A DNA stretch of 64,000 bases from Xenophilus sp. E41 (GCF_003671765.1 NZ_QPIB01000043.1:62001-126000), one strand, 5' to 3'. Positions 8,358 to 17,219 are shown, counted from the first letter of the stretch. Program-made: numbers and translations. The notes: generated from the sequence alone by a model not told the origin.

Positions 8358-9407
8358 TCAGTCGTTGTCGCCGTGCTGTCGCGCCATCCGCCGCTGCGCC
8401 TTCACCCACTGCTTGAGGTAGGCCGGGTCGTCCAGCAGGCGCGCCTCGCGCTGCATCTCGCGAATGCCGTTCGTCAGCTTGGCCTGCTCCACGCGCAGGT
8501 GCTCGCCCAGCGTGCCGGGCTTGAGGCGCCCATGCGGGTTCAGGTGGTGGCGGGCCTTGAAGTCGGCCTCCACCTCGCGCACCTGACGCTGCACGGCGGC
8601 AAGCTGGTCGGCCAGCAGGCGGTTGTAGGCGGCCAGGCGGTCGGCGGGAAGCACGCCGGCCTGCGCAGCCCGGCGCGTATCGGCCTCGGCGATGGACTGC
8701 TGGAGTTGCAGCAGGTCGGTGAGGCGCTGTGCGGCGTACGCTTCGTTCACGTGCTGCATCAGCACCGTCTTGCGCTGGCGCTCCTCGGGATCGGCTTCGC
8801 GGTCGGGGTGCAGGGCACTGACCAGCTGGCGGTACACGGCACGCAGCGACTGGCTGGCTTCCACGGCTTCGGGCGCGCGCTGCTTCCTGCGGGCCGCGGC
8901 CTCGCGGCGGTGGGCGGCGCGCTGGGCCGCACGCGCGGCCTCGGCGGCGTCGTGCTCCGCCTCCAGGCGCCGCAGCAGGGCCTCCGGATCGTCTGCGGCG
9001 GCCGGCGGCTCGGCGTCGTCGGGTTCATCGACATAGCGGGCGCGCAGGCTTTGCAGCGCCGCGCGTCGCTCGGCATCGTCCTCGCCGAGCAGCAGGCTGT
9101 CGGCGATGTCGACGATCAGCTCGTGCAGCGCCTGTGCATCGGTACGGCCCAGCCGCAGTCCGCCCGACGCGGCATGGTCCAGCCGGTCCAGCAGGTCGAT
9201 GTGCAGGCCGCGGTATTGCGTGAGCAGCGGCAGCACTTCGCGGGCGTAGCGCTGCTCGTAGGCGTCGATGGCCGCCTGCCATTCGGCCAGCAACGCCCGC
9301 TGCGCGTCGATGCGGCGGTGGAGGGTGTCGAAGGCCTGCTGCTCCGGGCTGGGGGGCGCGATGGCGGCATCGACCGCCTGGAGCCGGCGGGAGGGTCCGT
9401 GAGGCAT
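8358..9407 (-). CDS. J-domain-containing protein with coiled coils
   Basis: Cytoplasmic protein of 349 aa. A J-like segment (SQSLRAVYRQLVSALHPDREADPEERQRKTVLMQHVNEAYAAQRL, with H200-P-D202) lies in the middle; this is the Hsp70-stimulating motif of DnaJ proteins. It is flanked by long Glu/Arg/Ala-rich helices: residues 20-125 and 140-185 before the J segment, and 225-345 after it. The central position of the J domain, rather than N-terminal, is unusual for classical DnaJ. Probably a DnaK co-chaperone with a specific client; no operon partner, since the upstream LysR is divergent. Confidence 0.75.
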   Translation of the reverse strand: MPHGPSRRLQAVDAAIAPPSPEQQAFDTLHRRIDAQRALLAEWQAAIDAYEQRYAREVLPLLTQYRGLHIDLLDRLDHAASGGLRLGRTDAQALHELIVDIADSLLLGEDDAERRAALQSLRARYVDEPDDAEPPAAADDPEALLRRLEAEHDAAEAARAAQRAAHRREAAARRKQRAPEAVEASQSLRAVYRQLVSALHPDREADPEERQRKTVLMQHVNEAYAAQRLTDLLQLQQSIAEADTRRAAQAGVLPADRLAAYNRLLADQLAAVQRQVREVEADFKARHHLNPHGRLKPGTLGEHLRVEQAKLTNGIREMQREARLLDDPAYLKQWVKAQRRMARQHGDND

Positions 9408-9508
9408 CGGGCGATTGTCGCGTGCGGCATCCGCACCGGCCGTCGGTCAGGGGATGATGGCGGCCGTATCAACCTCGTCCGCGTCCCCGCGCAGGAAGGA
9501 ACCCCACG

Positions 9509-10402
9509 ATGCAGGTCAAATGGCTGGAGGATCTGGTCGCGCTTGCGGAGACGCGCAGCTTCACGCGCGCCGCCGAGTCGCGGCATGTCACGCACCCGGC
9601 CTTCGGCCGCCGCATTCGCGAGCTCGAGCAGTGGGCGGGCGTGCCGCTGGTGGTGCGTGGCGGCTCGCCGGTGGTGCTGACCGCAGCCGGAGAGATCCTC
9701 CTGCGCCACGCCCGGCAGACCGTCGACGGCCTGTCCGCCGCGCAGCGCGAACTCCGGGGCGGGACGCAGCACGGCCAGCCGGTCTTCACGTTGGGGACCG
9801 GCCGCACGCTGGCGCGCACGATCGCCGCCGACTGGCTCTGGCGGGTGCGGGGGTTGACGGCACAGGCGATGGTTCACGTGCGCACCGGCGCGATGGCCGA
9901 TGCGCTGCAGCGGCTGGAGCATCGAGAGATCGACTTCATGCTGAGCTACCACCATCCGCTGATCGCCCTGCGTCTGCGGCCGGCGCAGCACCTCCAGCAC
10001 ACGGTGGCGCACGACCGGCTGGTGCCGGTGTCGCGCGTGCAGCCCAGCGGTCAGCCCCTGTTCCGCCTGGACGGCGACCGGCCGCTGCCCTTCCTGTCCT
10101 ATGCCGGCACCTTGGCGCTGGGGCACCTCGTGTCCGACCACCTGGCCAACCATGCGCAGGCGCCTCGCCTGCGGCCAACACTGGAGGCCGATTCGGCCGA
10201 CGCCTTGCTGGAGTACGTCCAGAAGGGGCTGGGCGTGGCCTGGCTGCCCTGGTCGCTCGCTGTCGGGGCGTGCCAGCAGAAGAAGATCGTGCCCCTGGGC
10301 GGCAAGGCCATGGAGATCGGCTTCGAGGTGCGCATGGTTCGCGACAAGCGCCGCCTGTCGCCCCTGGCCGAGCGCCTGTGGGAGGCGGTGGTGCCGGTCT
10401 GA
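9509..10402 (+). CDS. LysR-family transcriptional regulator
   Basis: Regulator of 297 aa with the N-terminal HTH (WLEDLVALAETRSFTRAAESRHVTHPAFGRRIRELEQW, residues 5-42) and a LysR substrate-binding domain. The AGGAAG upstream of ATG 9509 serves as ribosome binding site. It lies 118 bp upstream of, and on the same strand as, a Bug binding-protein gene and an aspartoacylase-like gene, so it may regulate them. The intervening space holds a perfect palindrome. Confidence 0.9.
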   Translation: MQVKWLEDLVALAETRSFTRAAESRHVTHPAFGRRIRELEQWAGVPLVVRGGSPVVLTAAGEILLRHARQTVDGLSAAQRELRGGTQHGQPVFTLGTGRTLARTIAADWLWRVRGLTAQAMVHVRTGAMADALQRLEHREIDFMLSYHHPLIALRLRPAQHLQHTVAHDRLVPVSRVQPSGQPLFRLDGDRPLPFLSYAGTLALGHLVSDHLANHAQAPRLRPTLEADSADALLEYVQKGLGVAWLPWSLAVGACQQKKIVPLGGKAMEIGFEVRMVRDKRRLSPLAERLWEAVVPV

Positions 10403-10448
10403 GCGATCGTCGTCGCGCCTGCAAGGGTGCTCGAGAAGGCACGGAAAT

Positions 10449-10463
10449 GTGCCGATTCGGCAC
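10449..10463. promoter_or_regulatory. Perfect palindrome GTGCCGATTCGGCAC upstream of a Bug gene
   Basis: A 15-bp inverted repeat (GTGCCG / CGGCAC around ATT) sits 58 bp before the Bug-family start and 47 bp after the LysR stop. It could be an operator or a small hairpin. There is no T-tract next to it, so it is not a canonical terminator. Confidence 0.35.
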
Positions 10464-10520
10464 GAAGGGGCCCCGGGGTGGCGGAAGAATCACGGCCATC
10501 CCTACAAGACAGGAGACGCC

Positions 10521-11501
10521 ATGCCACCGATCCGCCGACTTCGGGCGCTGATGCTGCCCGCCCTTTTCGCCGCCGTGCTGGCGCCGGCCGCGCAGGCGCA
10601 GACCGACGCCTATCCCAACCGACCCATCACCCTGGTGGTCGGCTATCCCCCCGGTGGCAGCACGGACCTGACCGGCCGGGCGGTTGCGGACCAGTTGGGA
10701 AAGACGCTCGGCGTGCCCGTGGTCGTCGAGAACCTGGGCGGCGCGGGTGGCACCATCGGCGCGCAGAAGGTCGTGCGCGCCGCGCCCGACGGCTACACCC
10801 TGCTGCTGGGCGCCAACAACGAGATCGCGATCGCGCGGCTGGTATCGCCCACGGTCAAGTACACGCCGCGGGATTTCACGCCGATCGGGCTGGTCGGGTC
10901 GCAGCCGATGGTGCTGGTGGCTTCGGCTGCCAGCGGCATCCGCACCGTCGAGCAGTTGCTGCAGGCGGTCAGGGCACGCCCCGGCCACTACAGCTATGGC
11001 AGCTCGGGTGTCGGCACGGCGCTTCACCTGGCAGGCGAGATGGTCAAGCAGCAGGCCGGCCTGTTCATGACACACATTCCCTACCGCGGTGTGGGGCCGC
11101 TGACCACCGACCTGGTCGGCGGCACGCTCGACCTGGGCGTCTTCGTGTTGTCCAGCGGCCTGCCGCAGATCCGCAGCGGCAAGGTCGTGGCGCTGGGCAT
11201 CACCGAGAAAAGCCGCTCCACCGCGGCTCCCGAGATCGCGCCGCTGGCCGACCACGCGGCGTTGAAGAACATCGACATCGGCGTCTGGTTCGCGCTGATG
11301 GCGCCGCCCCAGCTGCCGGCGCCCATCGCCGCACGCCTGCGCACGGCCCTGGCCGAAGCCCTCAAGGCGCCCGAGCTGCGCAGGAAGCTGGAAGAGAACG
11401 GCTCCACGATCGCGCCCCAGGCAGTGGACATGCCGCGCTTCCTGGAGGCCGAGACTGCCAAGTACCAGCGCATCGTCGACTTCGCGAAGATCCGGGAATG
11501 A
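10521..11501 (+). CDS. Bug/TctC-family periplasmic substrate-binding protein
   Basis: Tripartite tricarboxylate transporter receptor (Bug) protein, 326 aa, exported to the periplasm. The signal peptide is clear: basic N-region MPPIRRLR, hydrophobic core LMLPALFAAVL, cleavage expected after AQA near residue 27. Family motifs are YPNRPITLVVGYPPGGSTDLTGR and the later KVVRAAPDGYTLLLG. AGGAGA lies just upstream of the ATG. No TctA/TctB membrane genes are adjacent, so it is an orphan receptor as is common in Burkholderiales. The ligand is probably a carboxylate or amide, perhaps the substrate of the downstream aspartoacylase-like enzyme. Confidence 0.93.
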   Translation: MPPIRRLRALMLPALFAAVLAPAAQAQTDAYPNRPITLVVGYPPGGSTDLTGRAVADQLGKTLGVPVVVENLGGAGGTIGAQKVVRAAPDGYTLLLGANNEIAIARLVSPTVKYTPRDFTPIGLVGSQPMVLVASAASGIRTVEQLLQAVRARPGHYSYGSSGVGTALHLAGEMVKQQAGLFMTHIPYRGVGPLTTDLVGGTLDLGVFVLSSGLPQIRSGKVVALGITEKSRSTAAPEIAPLADHAALKNIDIGVWFALMAPPQLPAPIAARLRTALAEALKAPELRRKLEENGSTIAPQAVDMPRFLEAETAKYQRIVDFAKIRE

Positions 11502-12469
11502 GCGACTTGCCTTTCGAGCTGTCGCCGCCCGATCTCGCACCCTGGCGCGCCGGCAACACCGGCGTCGAGGGGGTCTGGCATTTCGAGTCCGGGGCTCCGG
11601 GACCCCGCGTCATGGTCAGCGCCCTGGTGCACGGCAACGAGCTCTGCGGCGCGTGGGCGGTGCTGGGCCTGTTGCAGGCGGGCGTTCGGCCTGCGCGCGG
11701 CACGCTCACGCTCGCCTGGTGCAACCTGGAGGCCTTCGACCGCTTCGATGCGCGACGGCACGACGACTCTCGATTCGTCGACGAAGACATGAACCGCCAA
11801 TGGATTCCCGAGCGGATCGCCGATGGGAGCACACGCGAACGCCGACGCGTGGCGGCGCTGCGGCCCTTCGTCGAGGCTTCGGACTGGCTGCTGGACCTGC
11901 ATTCCATGCACGAACCCGGCCCGGCGCTCGCCCTGGTCGGGCTGCAGCCGCGCAACCTGGCACTGGCGCGGCAGATGCGAGCGCCGGGGCATGTGGTGGT
12001 GGATGCCGGGCATCTCGACGGCGTGCGCATGCGCGACTTCGGTCGTTTCGGCGCATCCGATGCGCAGCATCCCGACACCCGTTCGCTGCTGATCGAATGC
12101 GGCTTTCACGGCGATCCCGAGAGCCTGAAGGTGGCGCGAGATCAGTGCACGCGCTTCCTCGCGCTGGCCGGCACGCTGCCGCGCGACACCGCGGAGCAAC
12201 TGTTGCCCGGCTGGCGCCAGCCGGACGCCGCGAAGCAGTGGGCTCTGCACGTCACGGGCCCCGTCGTGGCCCGTAGCGAGCGCTTTCGGTTCACCGAGGA
12301 CTTCGCCGGCCTGCCGCTGGTGCCGCTGGCCGGCACCGTGATCGGGGACAACGACGGCGAACCCGTGCGCACGCCCTACGACGACTGCGTGCTGGTCATG
12401 CCCTCGACGCGGCAGGCGCGGGCCGGCGTGACGGTGGTGCGGTTCGCCCGCCGTGAACTCCTGGGCTGA
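11498..12469 (+). CDS. Succinylglutamate desuccinylase/aspartoacylase-family zinc hydrolase
   Basis: Zn-dependent amidohydrolase of the M14-like AstE/AspA family, 323 aa. The zinc-binding HGNE is in SALVHGNELCG (residues about 44-54), and DLHS in WLLDLHSMHEPG carries the third zinc ligand. DEDMNRQW corresponds to the conserved D.NR segment, and ECGFHGDPES is the later conserved stretch with the catalytic Glu. It probably cleaves an N-acyl amino acid or similar amide. Its ATG overlaps the Bug receptor stop (ATGA), implying that the receptor captures its substrate. Confidence 0.88.
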   Translation: MSDLPFELSPPDLAPWRAGNTGVEGVWHFESGAPGPRVMVSALVHGNELCGAWAVLGLLQAGVRPARGTLTLAWCNLEAFDRFDARRHDDSRFVDEDMNRQWIPERIADGSTRERRRVAALRPFVEASDWLLDLHSMHEPGPALALVGLQPRNLALARQMRAPGHVVVDAGHLDGVRMRDFGRFGASDAQHPDTRSLLIECGFHGDPESLKVARDQCTRFLALAGTLPRDTAEQLLPGWRQPDAAKQWALHVTGPVVARSERFRFTEDFAGLPLVPLAGTVIGDNDGEPVRTPYDDCVLVMPSTRQARAGVTVVRFARRELLG

Positions 12470-12512
12470 AGGCGGCGGGCGCAGGGTTGCGCCCGCCGCG
12501 ATCGCGAGGCGC

Positions 12513-13433
12513 TCAGGCCGGCAGAAAGCCCTCGATCGACAGGTAGCGCTCGCCGGTGTCGTAGTTGAAGCCCAGCACCACCGCATCGGCCGGCAGCTCG
12601 GGCAGCTTCTGCGCGATGGCGGCCAGCGTGGCGCCGGAGGAAATGCCGACCAGCATGCCTTCCTCGCGGGCGCAGCGGCGGGCCATCTCGCGCGCCGGCT
12701 CGGCGTCGACCCGGATGATGCCGTCGAGCAGGTCGGTCTTCAGGATCTGCGGCACGAAGCCGGCGCCGATGCCCTGGATCGGGTGCGGTGCCGGGCTGCC
12801 GCCCGACAGCACGGGCGAGGCCACCGGCTCGACGGCGAACACCTTCAGCTTGGGCCATTTCTTCTTGAGCACCTGCGCGCAGCCGGTGATGTGGCCGCCC
12901 GTGCCCACGCCGGTGATGAGCACGTCTACGCCCTCGGGGAAGTCGGCCGCGATCTCCTCGGCCGTGGTGCGCACGTGCACGTCGACGTTGGCGGGGTTGT
13001 TGAACTGCTGCGGCATCCAGGCGCCGGGCGTGCTGGCGACCAGTTCCTCGGCACGCGCGATGGCACCCTTCATGCCCTTTTCCTTGGGCGTGAGGTCGAA
13101 GCTCGCGCCGTAGGCCAGCATCAGGCGGCGGCGTTCGATGGACATCGACTCGGGCATCACCAGCACCAGCTTGTAGCCCTTGACGGCCGCGGCCATGGCC
13201 AGGCCGATGCCGGTGTTGCCGCTGGTCGGTTCGATGATGGTGCCGCCGGGCTTCAGGGCGCCGGACTTCTCGGCGTCCTCGATCATGGCCAGGCCAATGC
13301 GGTCCTTGATCGAGCCGCCGGGGTTGCTGCGCTCGGATTTGATCCACACTTGCTGCGGCGCGTTGCCGAACAGGCGCTGGATGCGGATGTGCGGCGTGCG
13401 GCCGACGGTGTCGAGGATGGTGTTGGCTTTCAT
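12513..13433 (-). CDS. cysK: Cysteine synthase (O-acetylserine sulfhydrylase)
   Basis: PLP-dependent enzyme of 306 aa that makes L-cysteine from O-acetylserine and sulfide. The PLP lysine is in [15 protein letters not shown] (K near residue 42). The substrate loop [14 protein letters not shown] and the phosphate-binding [10 protein letters not shown] are present, and SSGATLAA closes the site. I chose ATG 13433 since it gives the normal N-terminus ([14 protein letters not shown]). It is divergent from rnpB; the intervening 66 bp must hold both promoters. The CysM isozyme is possible, but the motif set fits CysK better. Confidence 0.93.
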   Translation of the reverse strand: MKANTILDTVGRTPHIRIQRLFGNAPQQVWIKSERSNPGGSIKDRIGLAMIEDAEKSGALKPGGTIIEPTSGNTGIGLAMAAAVKGYKLVLVMPESMSIERRRLMLAYGASFDLTPKEKGMKGAIARAEELVASTPGAWMPQQFNNPANVDVHVRTTAEEIAADFPEGVDVLITGVGTGGHITGCAQVLKKKWPKLKVFAVEPVASPVLSGGSPAPHPIQGIGAGFVPQILKTDLLDGIIRVDAEPAREMARRCAREEGMLVGISSGATLAAIAQKLPELPADAVVLGFNYDTGERYLSIEGFLPA

Positions 13434-13487
13434 GGTGCGAGGTCTCCGTGAGAGGCGTTGGACGGCGGGTGAGCCGGCCATTGTGGC

Positions 13488-13493
13488 GATAAT
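13488..13493 (+). promoter_or_regulatory. -10 element of the rnpB promoter
   Basis: GATAAT ends 6 bases before the first nucleotide of the RNase P RNA P1 helix at 13500, which is the expected -10 to start-site distance. No good -35 hexamer is visible at the usual spacing. Confidence 0.55.
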
Positions 13494-13499
13494 CGGGGC

Positions 13500-13882
13500 G
13501 TGAAGCACGCCAGGCCGCCGCTGGTGCAAGTGCCGAAAGGCCGCACTGGAGGAACGTCCGGACTGCACAGGACAGCGCAGGAGCTAACGGCTCTCCACCG
13601 CGAGGTGAGGATCAGAGCAACAGAGACGAGTCCCGGCCTTCGCGGCGACGCGCAGGCGGCGCCGCAAAGCCCTTCGAAAGAAGGGCCGAGGCCGGGGGTG
13701 AAACGGGCAATCTCTGCGCGCAGCAACACCAAGTAGGCCAGTATTGAGGTGGTTCCGCTGAGCTGGCGGGTAGGTGGCACCGAGCCGTGTGGGCGACCCA
13801 CGGCCCAGATGAATGGCGGTCACGCGGCGGCATCCGCAAAGGTGCCGCCGTGCACAGAATCCGGCGTATCGGCGCGCTTCAC
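13500..13882 (+). ncRNA. rnpB: RNase P RNA (bacterial type A)
   Basis: Catalytic RNA that matures tRNA 5' ends. The conserved 5' block GAGGAACGTCCGGACTGCAC (13549-13568) corresponds to the universal GAGGAAAGTCC region. The J-region GGGTGAAACGGGCAA is present, as is the 3' block ACAGAATCCGGCGTATCGG with the tRNA CCA-interacting area. The 5' end GTGAAGCACGCC (from 13500) pairs with GGCGCGCTTCAC (to 13882) to close P1. Length is about 383 nt, typical for the class. A T-rich run follows. No protein is encoded here; open frames across it are incidental. Confidence 0.95.
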
Positions 13883-13897
13883 ACTTTTTTCTTTTCG
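13883..13897 (+). terminator. T-rich run ending rnpB
   Basis: Directly after the P1 3' strand comes ACTTTTTTCTTTT. Together with the GC-rich P1/P19-type helices before it, this could act as an intrinsic terminator for rnpB. Confidence 0.55.
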
Positions 13898-13920
13898 CGT
13901 TCTCCCTTTCTTCGCGGGCT

Positions 13921-14493
13921 TCAGGGCTTGTCTTGCCTTTGCGCGAGATGGTCGAGCACCACCTGCGGGTCGACGTCCTGCGCCAGCTCTCGCCATTGCG
14001 GGTTCTCGACCTCGGCCACCTCCAGCCGCTCGGCGATCGCACGGGTGAGGCCGATCAGGCGCGAGATCTCGTGCTCCGCCAGCAAGCTGATCTGCAGGTC
14101 CAGGTCGGCGCGCTGCACCTGCAGCCGGGCCAGGCGGTTCTGGCTCACCAGCACGAAGGTGGAAATGAAGATCGCCTCGACCGAAGCCACCATCGCCAGC
14201 ATCACGAAGCTCTCGTCGAAACGCGGCAGCGGTGGCAGCCAGCCCGCGTTGATGGCGATCCAGGCACCGAACACGATGGCGTGCAGCCACACGAAGCGCA
14301 TGCTGCCGGCGAAGCCCGTGATGGCGTCGGCCCAGCGGTCCTGGCGCGGCGTGGCGGCGGTCTCGGCGCGGCGACGCGCCACGAGGGCCGCGATGTTGCG
14401 GTCGACGATGCCCGGGATCTCGGGCGGCTCTTTCGGTGTCGTCACGGTGCTCGGCGCGCGGGGCCGTTGCGTTGAGCCCCCGGTTGTGCGCAT
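13921..14493 (-). CDS. DUF1003 domain membrane protein
   Basis: Protein of 190 aa with the DUF1003 core: an N-terminal soluble part, WADAITGFAGSMRFVWLHAIVFGAWIAINAG, then MLAMVASVEAIFISTFVLVSQNRL, giving two transmembrane helices (about residues 64-84 and 100-122). A charged C-terminal helix (LDLQISLLAEHEISRLIG) follows. The function of the family is unknown. The start could be the ATG at 14493 or a later one; the first about 30 residues look disordered. It is convergent with rnpB and has no operon partner. Confidence 0.85.
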   Translation of the reverse strand: MRTTGGSTQRPRAPSTVTTPKEPPEIPGIVDRNIAALVARRRAETAATPRQDRWADAITGFAGSMRFVWLHAIVFGAWIAINAGWLPPLPRFDESFVMLAMVASVEAIFISTFVLVSQNRLARLQVQRADLDLQISLLAEHEISRLIGLTRAIAERLEVAEVENPQWRELAQDVDPQVVLDHLAQRQDKP

Positions 14494-14564
14494 GTTGCCG
14501 CCGCATCGGCGTCGATCTGCGGGCCGGTGCGTGTAGGCCGTTCACGCTGCGCTGCTCGCCCATC

Positions 14565-14579
14565 CGATCGTAACGATCG
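14565..14579. promoter_or_regulatory. 15-bp palindrome CGATCGT-A-ACGATCG
   Basis: A perfect 7+1+7 inverted repeat lies 71 bp upstream of the DUF1003 gene and 68 bp beyond the pseudouridine-synthase-like stop. The position fits an operator for the DUF1003 gene. Nothing else coding is seen between 14494 and 14647. Confidence 0.3.
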
Positions 14580-14647
14580 TGACGAATCTGGCTGAAACGA
14601 CCGCCCAGTGGGGGCCGCAGCCCGATTGCACTTTGCGCCGCGGCGTG

Positions 14648-15358
14648 TCAGAAGCGCTCGTGCACCCGCAGGCAGCGCCACTGCCCCGGCGCCAGCCCGG
14701 CCAGCGGCAGGCGCCCGATGCGCAGGCGCTTGAGCGATTCGGGCGCCAGGCCGACGGCCCGGCACAGCGCGGCGATCTGGCCCGGCTCGGGGCCGTGCAT
14801 CACCACGCGCAGGCCGGTGCGCTCGGGGCTCTGGCGGTTGACGCTGGCGCGGGCCGGGCGCAACTGCTGCAGCACGGCCGCATCGACGGCGCCGGCCACG
14901 TCGATCGAGAACTCGTGCTCCACCAGCGGCGCATCGTCGTGCAGGCGGCGGGCCACGCCGGCGACCTGGGTGAAGACGACGAGGCCGCTCTCCTCGGGCG
15001 CGAGGGGCGCGACGCAGCGCTGGCCCATGAACAGGCCCGGCAGCGCGGGGCGGCCGTGCAGCGCATCGTCGGCGTCGCGGCGCAACTGCGCCCAGAAGCC
15101 GCTGGCCTGGCAGTCCAGGCCGGCCGGCTTGTGCACCAGCAGGGTGGCCGGGGGCAGTGCCTGCGGGCGCGCGCCGGCCGTCACCGTCACGCGCTGTGCA
15201 GGCCCCACGCGCTGCTGCGGCAGCGTGGCGGCCAGCCCGTCCACGGTGACGGCGCCCTGGGCGATGAGTTGTTCGGCCTCGCGGCGCGAGCACGACAGCT
15301 GCGCGGCGACGCGCTTGGACAGGCGCTCGCCGGCGCCGGAGGGGTCTTCGACGCTCAC
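14648..15358 (-). CDS. RsuA/RluB-family pseudouridine synthase-like protein lacking the catalytic Asp
   Basis: Protein of 236 aa with an N-terminal S4 RNA-binding domain (residues about 11-60, ERLSKRVAAQLSCSRREAEQLIAQGAVTVDG) and an RsuA-like synthase domain (LLVHKPAGLDC at 74-83). The catalytic motif of the family, R-L-D-x-x-[TS]-x-G-L, reads P-L-A-P-E-E-S-G-L here (118-126), so the essential Asp is Ala120. Either it is a non-catalytic RNA-binding derivative or it uses another residue. The GTG start overlaps the stop of the Nudix-MBL gene (GTGA), indicating translational coupling. Confidence 0.82.
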   Translation of the reverse strand: MSVEDPSGAGERLSKRVAAQLSCSRREAEQLIAQGAVTVDGLAATLPQQRVGPAQRVTVTAGARPQALPPATLLVHKPAGLDCQASGFWAQLRRDADDALHGRPALPGLFMGQRCVAPLAPEESGLVVFTQVAGVARRLHDDAPLVEHEFSIDVAGAVDAAVLQQLRPARASVNRQSPERTGLRVVMHGPEPGQIAALCRAVGLAPESLKRLRIGRLPLAGLAPGQWRCLRVHERF

Positions 15359-17070
15359 AGTCGGGTCGGCAGCGCGGCGGGCTGCGAGGGCAGCACGGCC
15401 GGCTGCGAGGCGAGTTCGCGGATGCGTTCCACGTGCGCCTGCAGCGAGCGCGCCGCAACGGGCCACAGGTGCCGCGGCGTGTCGGCATACGCGATGGGCA
15501 GCCAGTCGTCGATGGTGCCCAGCGGCACGCGGCGCATGGCCGACGCGATCTTCGCCTCGCGCTGCAGCCGGTGCGACTTCAGCTTGGCGATGGCGCCGCG
15601 CGCGAAGCCCAGCACATGGCCGTGCGCGGGCAGGATGAAGTCGGCGCGCAGTTCGATGCAGGCCTCGTCGAGCACGTCCAGCGAATCGAGGTATTCGGTC
15701 ATGTTGCCGTCGGGCGGGTCGATCACCGTGGTGCTGCCGTTGAGGATGTGGTCGCCCGAGAAGAGCAGGCCGTCTTCCTCCAGCACCAGGCACAGGTGGT
15801 TGGCCGCGTGCCCCGGCGTGTGGATCACGCGCAGCGTGTGCGTCACGCGCCGGCCGGAGCCGTCTTCCAGCAGCCGGCCGTTGAGCTCGAGCCGCTCCAG
15901 GTGATGCAGCGCGCGGTCGGGCGTGAAGCGTGCCGTGTGGCGCGCCGTCGGCGCCGAGGGCAGGCCCAGGATCGGCGGGTTGGTGTCCTTGCACAGCGCC
16001 TGCAGCGGCATGGCACCGGGCGCGTGGTCGGCATGCGAATGCGTGCAGACGATGGCGCGGATGTTGCCGTTGGTCGCGCGCCAGAGCCGCCCGACGTGGT
16101 CGAAGTCGTTCGGCCCCGGGTCGATGACGACGTAGCCGCTGTCGGCGTCGCCCACGATGTAGCTGTTGGTGCCCGGGCCGGTCATGGCGCTGGGGTTGGG
16201 CGCCGTGAGGCGCATCACGTTGCGCAGCAGCGGCACCGGGTACTCGGTCTGCCAGTCGAGCGTGTGCAGCATCTGGCCGTCGGGGCAGGTCAGCGCCAGT
16301 TCGCCATACGGGGCTTCGTGCTCCATGTAGCGCTCTTCCTGGCCGGCAAGAAAACCGCCGCGCGGGCAACTGCTCCACAGCGGCTTCTCGCGCGCGCACG
16401 CGGCCAGCACGGTGTCGACGGTCTCGAAGGCGGCCAGCCGCCGCAGGGTGCGGATGGTCGGGAAGATCATCGAGAAGCTTCCCGCCTCGTGGCGCTCGAG
16501 CGCCTGCGCCGGGCTGACCCAGCAGGGCTCGAACTGCTCGGTCTCGTCGGCGACGGGCTCCTGGCCTTCGGGCATGCGGGCGACCAGGAACAGCACGTCG
16601 AAGCGCTTGGGCAGGTCGCGGTCGGTCACCCAGTGGCAGAAGGTGAAGAGCCGGTCCGTCGCCAGCCGCAGGCCGCGCGACGTGCACTGGGCCTGGAAGG
16701 CGCCGTCGGCCGTGGCATGCCGGTCCATGGCGGCGACTTCCGCGGCCGAGACGGGGCGCCCGTCCGCGTGCTCGGCCAGCAGCACGCCCAGTTCCTCGAA
16801 GCTCTCGCGCACCGCGGCGACGGCGTAGTCGAGTTGGGCGCGGCTCTGGGTGCGGCGGCGCAGGGCGATGCGGCGGGCCTCGCTGTCGGCCTCGTCCACA
16901 CGGCCGCCGGGAAAGACGTAGGCGCCCGGGGCGAAGCTCGCGTAGTCCGAGCGCCGGGTCATCAGCACCTCCAGGCCCTGGGGACCGTCGCGCAGCAGCA
17001 GGACGGTGGCGGCCGGCCGCACGGGCACGGGCTCGCGCGCGGCATGCAGCTGCTGGGTGGGTCGGACCAT
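15355..17070 (-). CDS. Nudix hydrolase - metallo-beta-lactamase fold fusion protein
   Basis: Two-domain hydrolase of 571 aa. Residues about 15-225 form a NUDT19-like Nudix domain: YVFPGGRVDEAD, a long insert, then RESFEELGVLL, which completes the Nudix box. Residues about 270-540 form a metallo-beta-lactamase domain (LACTB2-like) with THSHADHAPGA as the HxHxDH zinc motif, TPGHAANHLC, FSGDHI and PAHGH. ATG 17070 (MVRPTQQLHAAREPV) is the first plausible start. It is coupled to the pseudouridine-synthase-like gene. The combination suggests hydrolysis of a CoA-type or nucleotide-linked metabolite plus a second hydrolytic step; no substrate can be assigned. Confidence 0.87.
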   Translation of the reverse strand: MVRPTQQLHAAREPVPVRPAATVLLLRDGPQGLEVLMTRRSDYASFAPGAYVFPGGRVDEADSEARRIALRRRTQSRAQLDYAVAAVRESFEELGVLLAEHADGRPVSAAEVAAMDRHATADGAFQAQCTSRGLRLATDRLFTFCHWVTDRDLPKRFDVLFLVARMPEGQEPVADETEQFEPCWVSPAQALERHEAGSFSMIFPTIRTLRRLAAFETVDTVLAACAREKPLWSSCPRGGFLAGQEERYMEHEAPYGELALTCPDGQMLHTLDWQTEYPVPLLRNVMRLTAPNPSAMTGPGTNSYIVGDADSGYVVIDPGPNDFDHVGRLWRATNGNIRAIVCTHSHADHAPGAMPLQALCKDTNPPILGLPSAPTARHTARFTPDRALHHLERLELNGRLLEDGSGRRVTHTLRVIHTPGHAANHLCLVLEEDGLLFSGDHILNGSTTVIDPPDGNMTEYLDSLDVLDEACIELRADFILPAHGHVLGFARGAIAKLKSHRLQREAKIASAMRRVPLGTIDDWLPIAYADTPRHLWPVAARSLQAHVERIRELASQPAVLPSQPAALPTRL

Positions 17071-17201
17071 CCGTGCATTATTCCGCAGGCGCCGGGGCGG
17101 GCGCGTGTCAGCGGGCCGGCAGAGCCTGCCAGCGCTTCCGGCGTGGCCACGCGCACCGAAGCGCAGCCAAGCGGCTGCGGCCTCTCTTCTTGGTTGCAAG
17201 C

Positions 17202-17219
17202 AGCATCAATTTGGTAGCA
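17202..17219 (+). repeat. Short element, GCTAT-N8-TAGC family (degenerate)
   Basis: AGCAT-CAATTTGG-TAGCA, with the same 8-bp AT-rich spacer as the other members listed here. It lies at the boundary of the accessory island. Confidence 0.4.

Noticed and set aside
13500-13882. Short open frames on both strands
   Set aside because: They overlap the RNase P RNA, whose conserved blocks and closing helix are clear.
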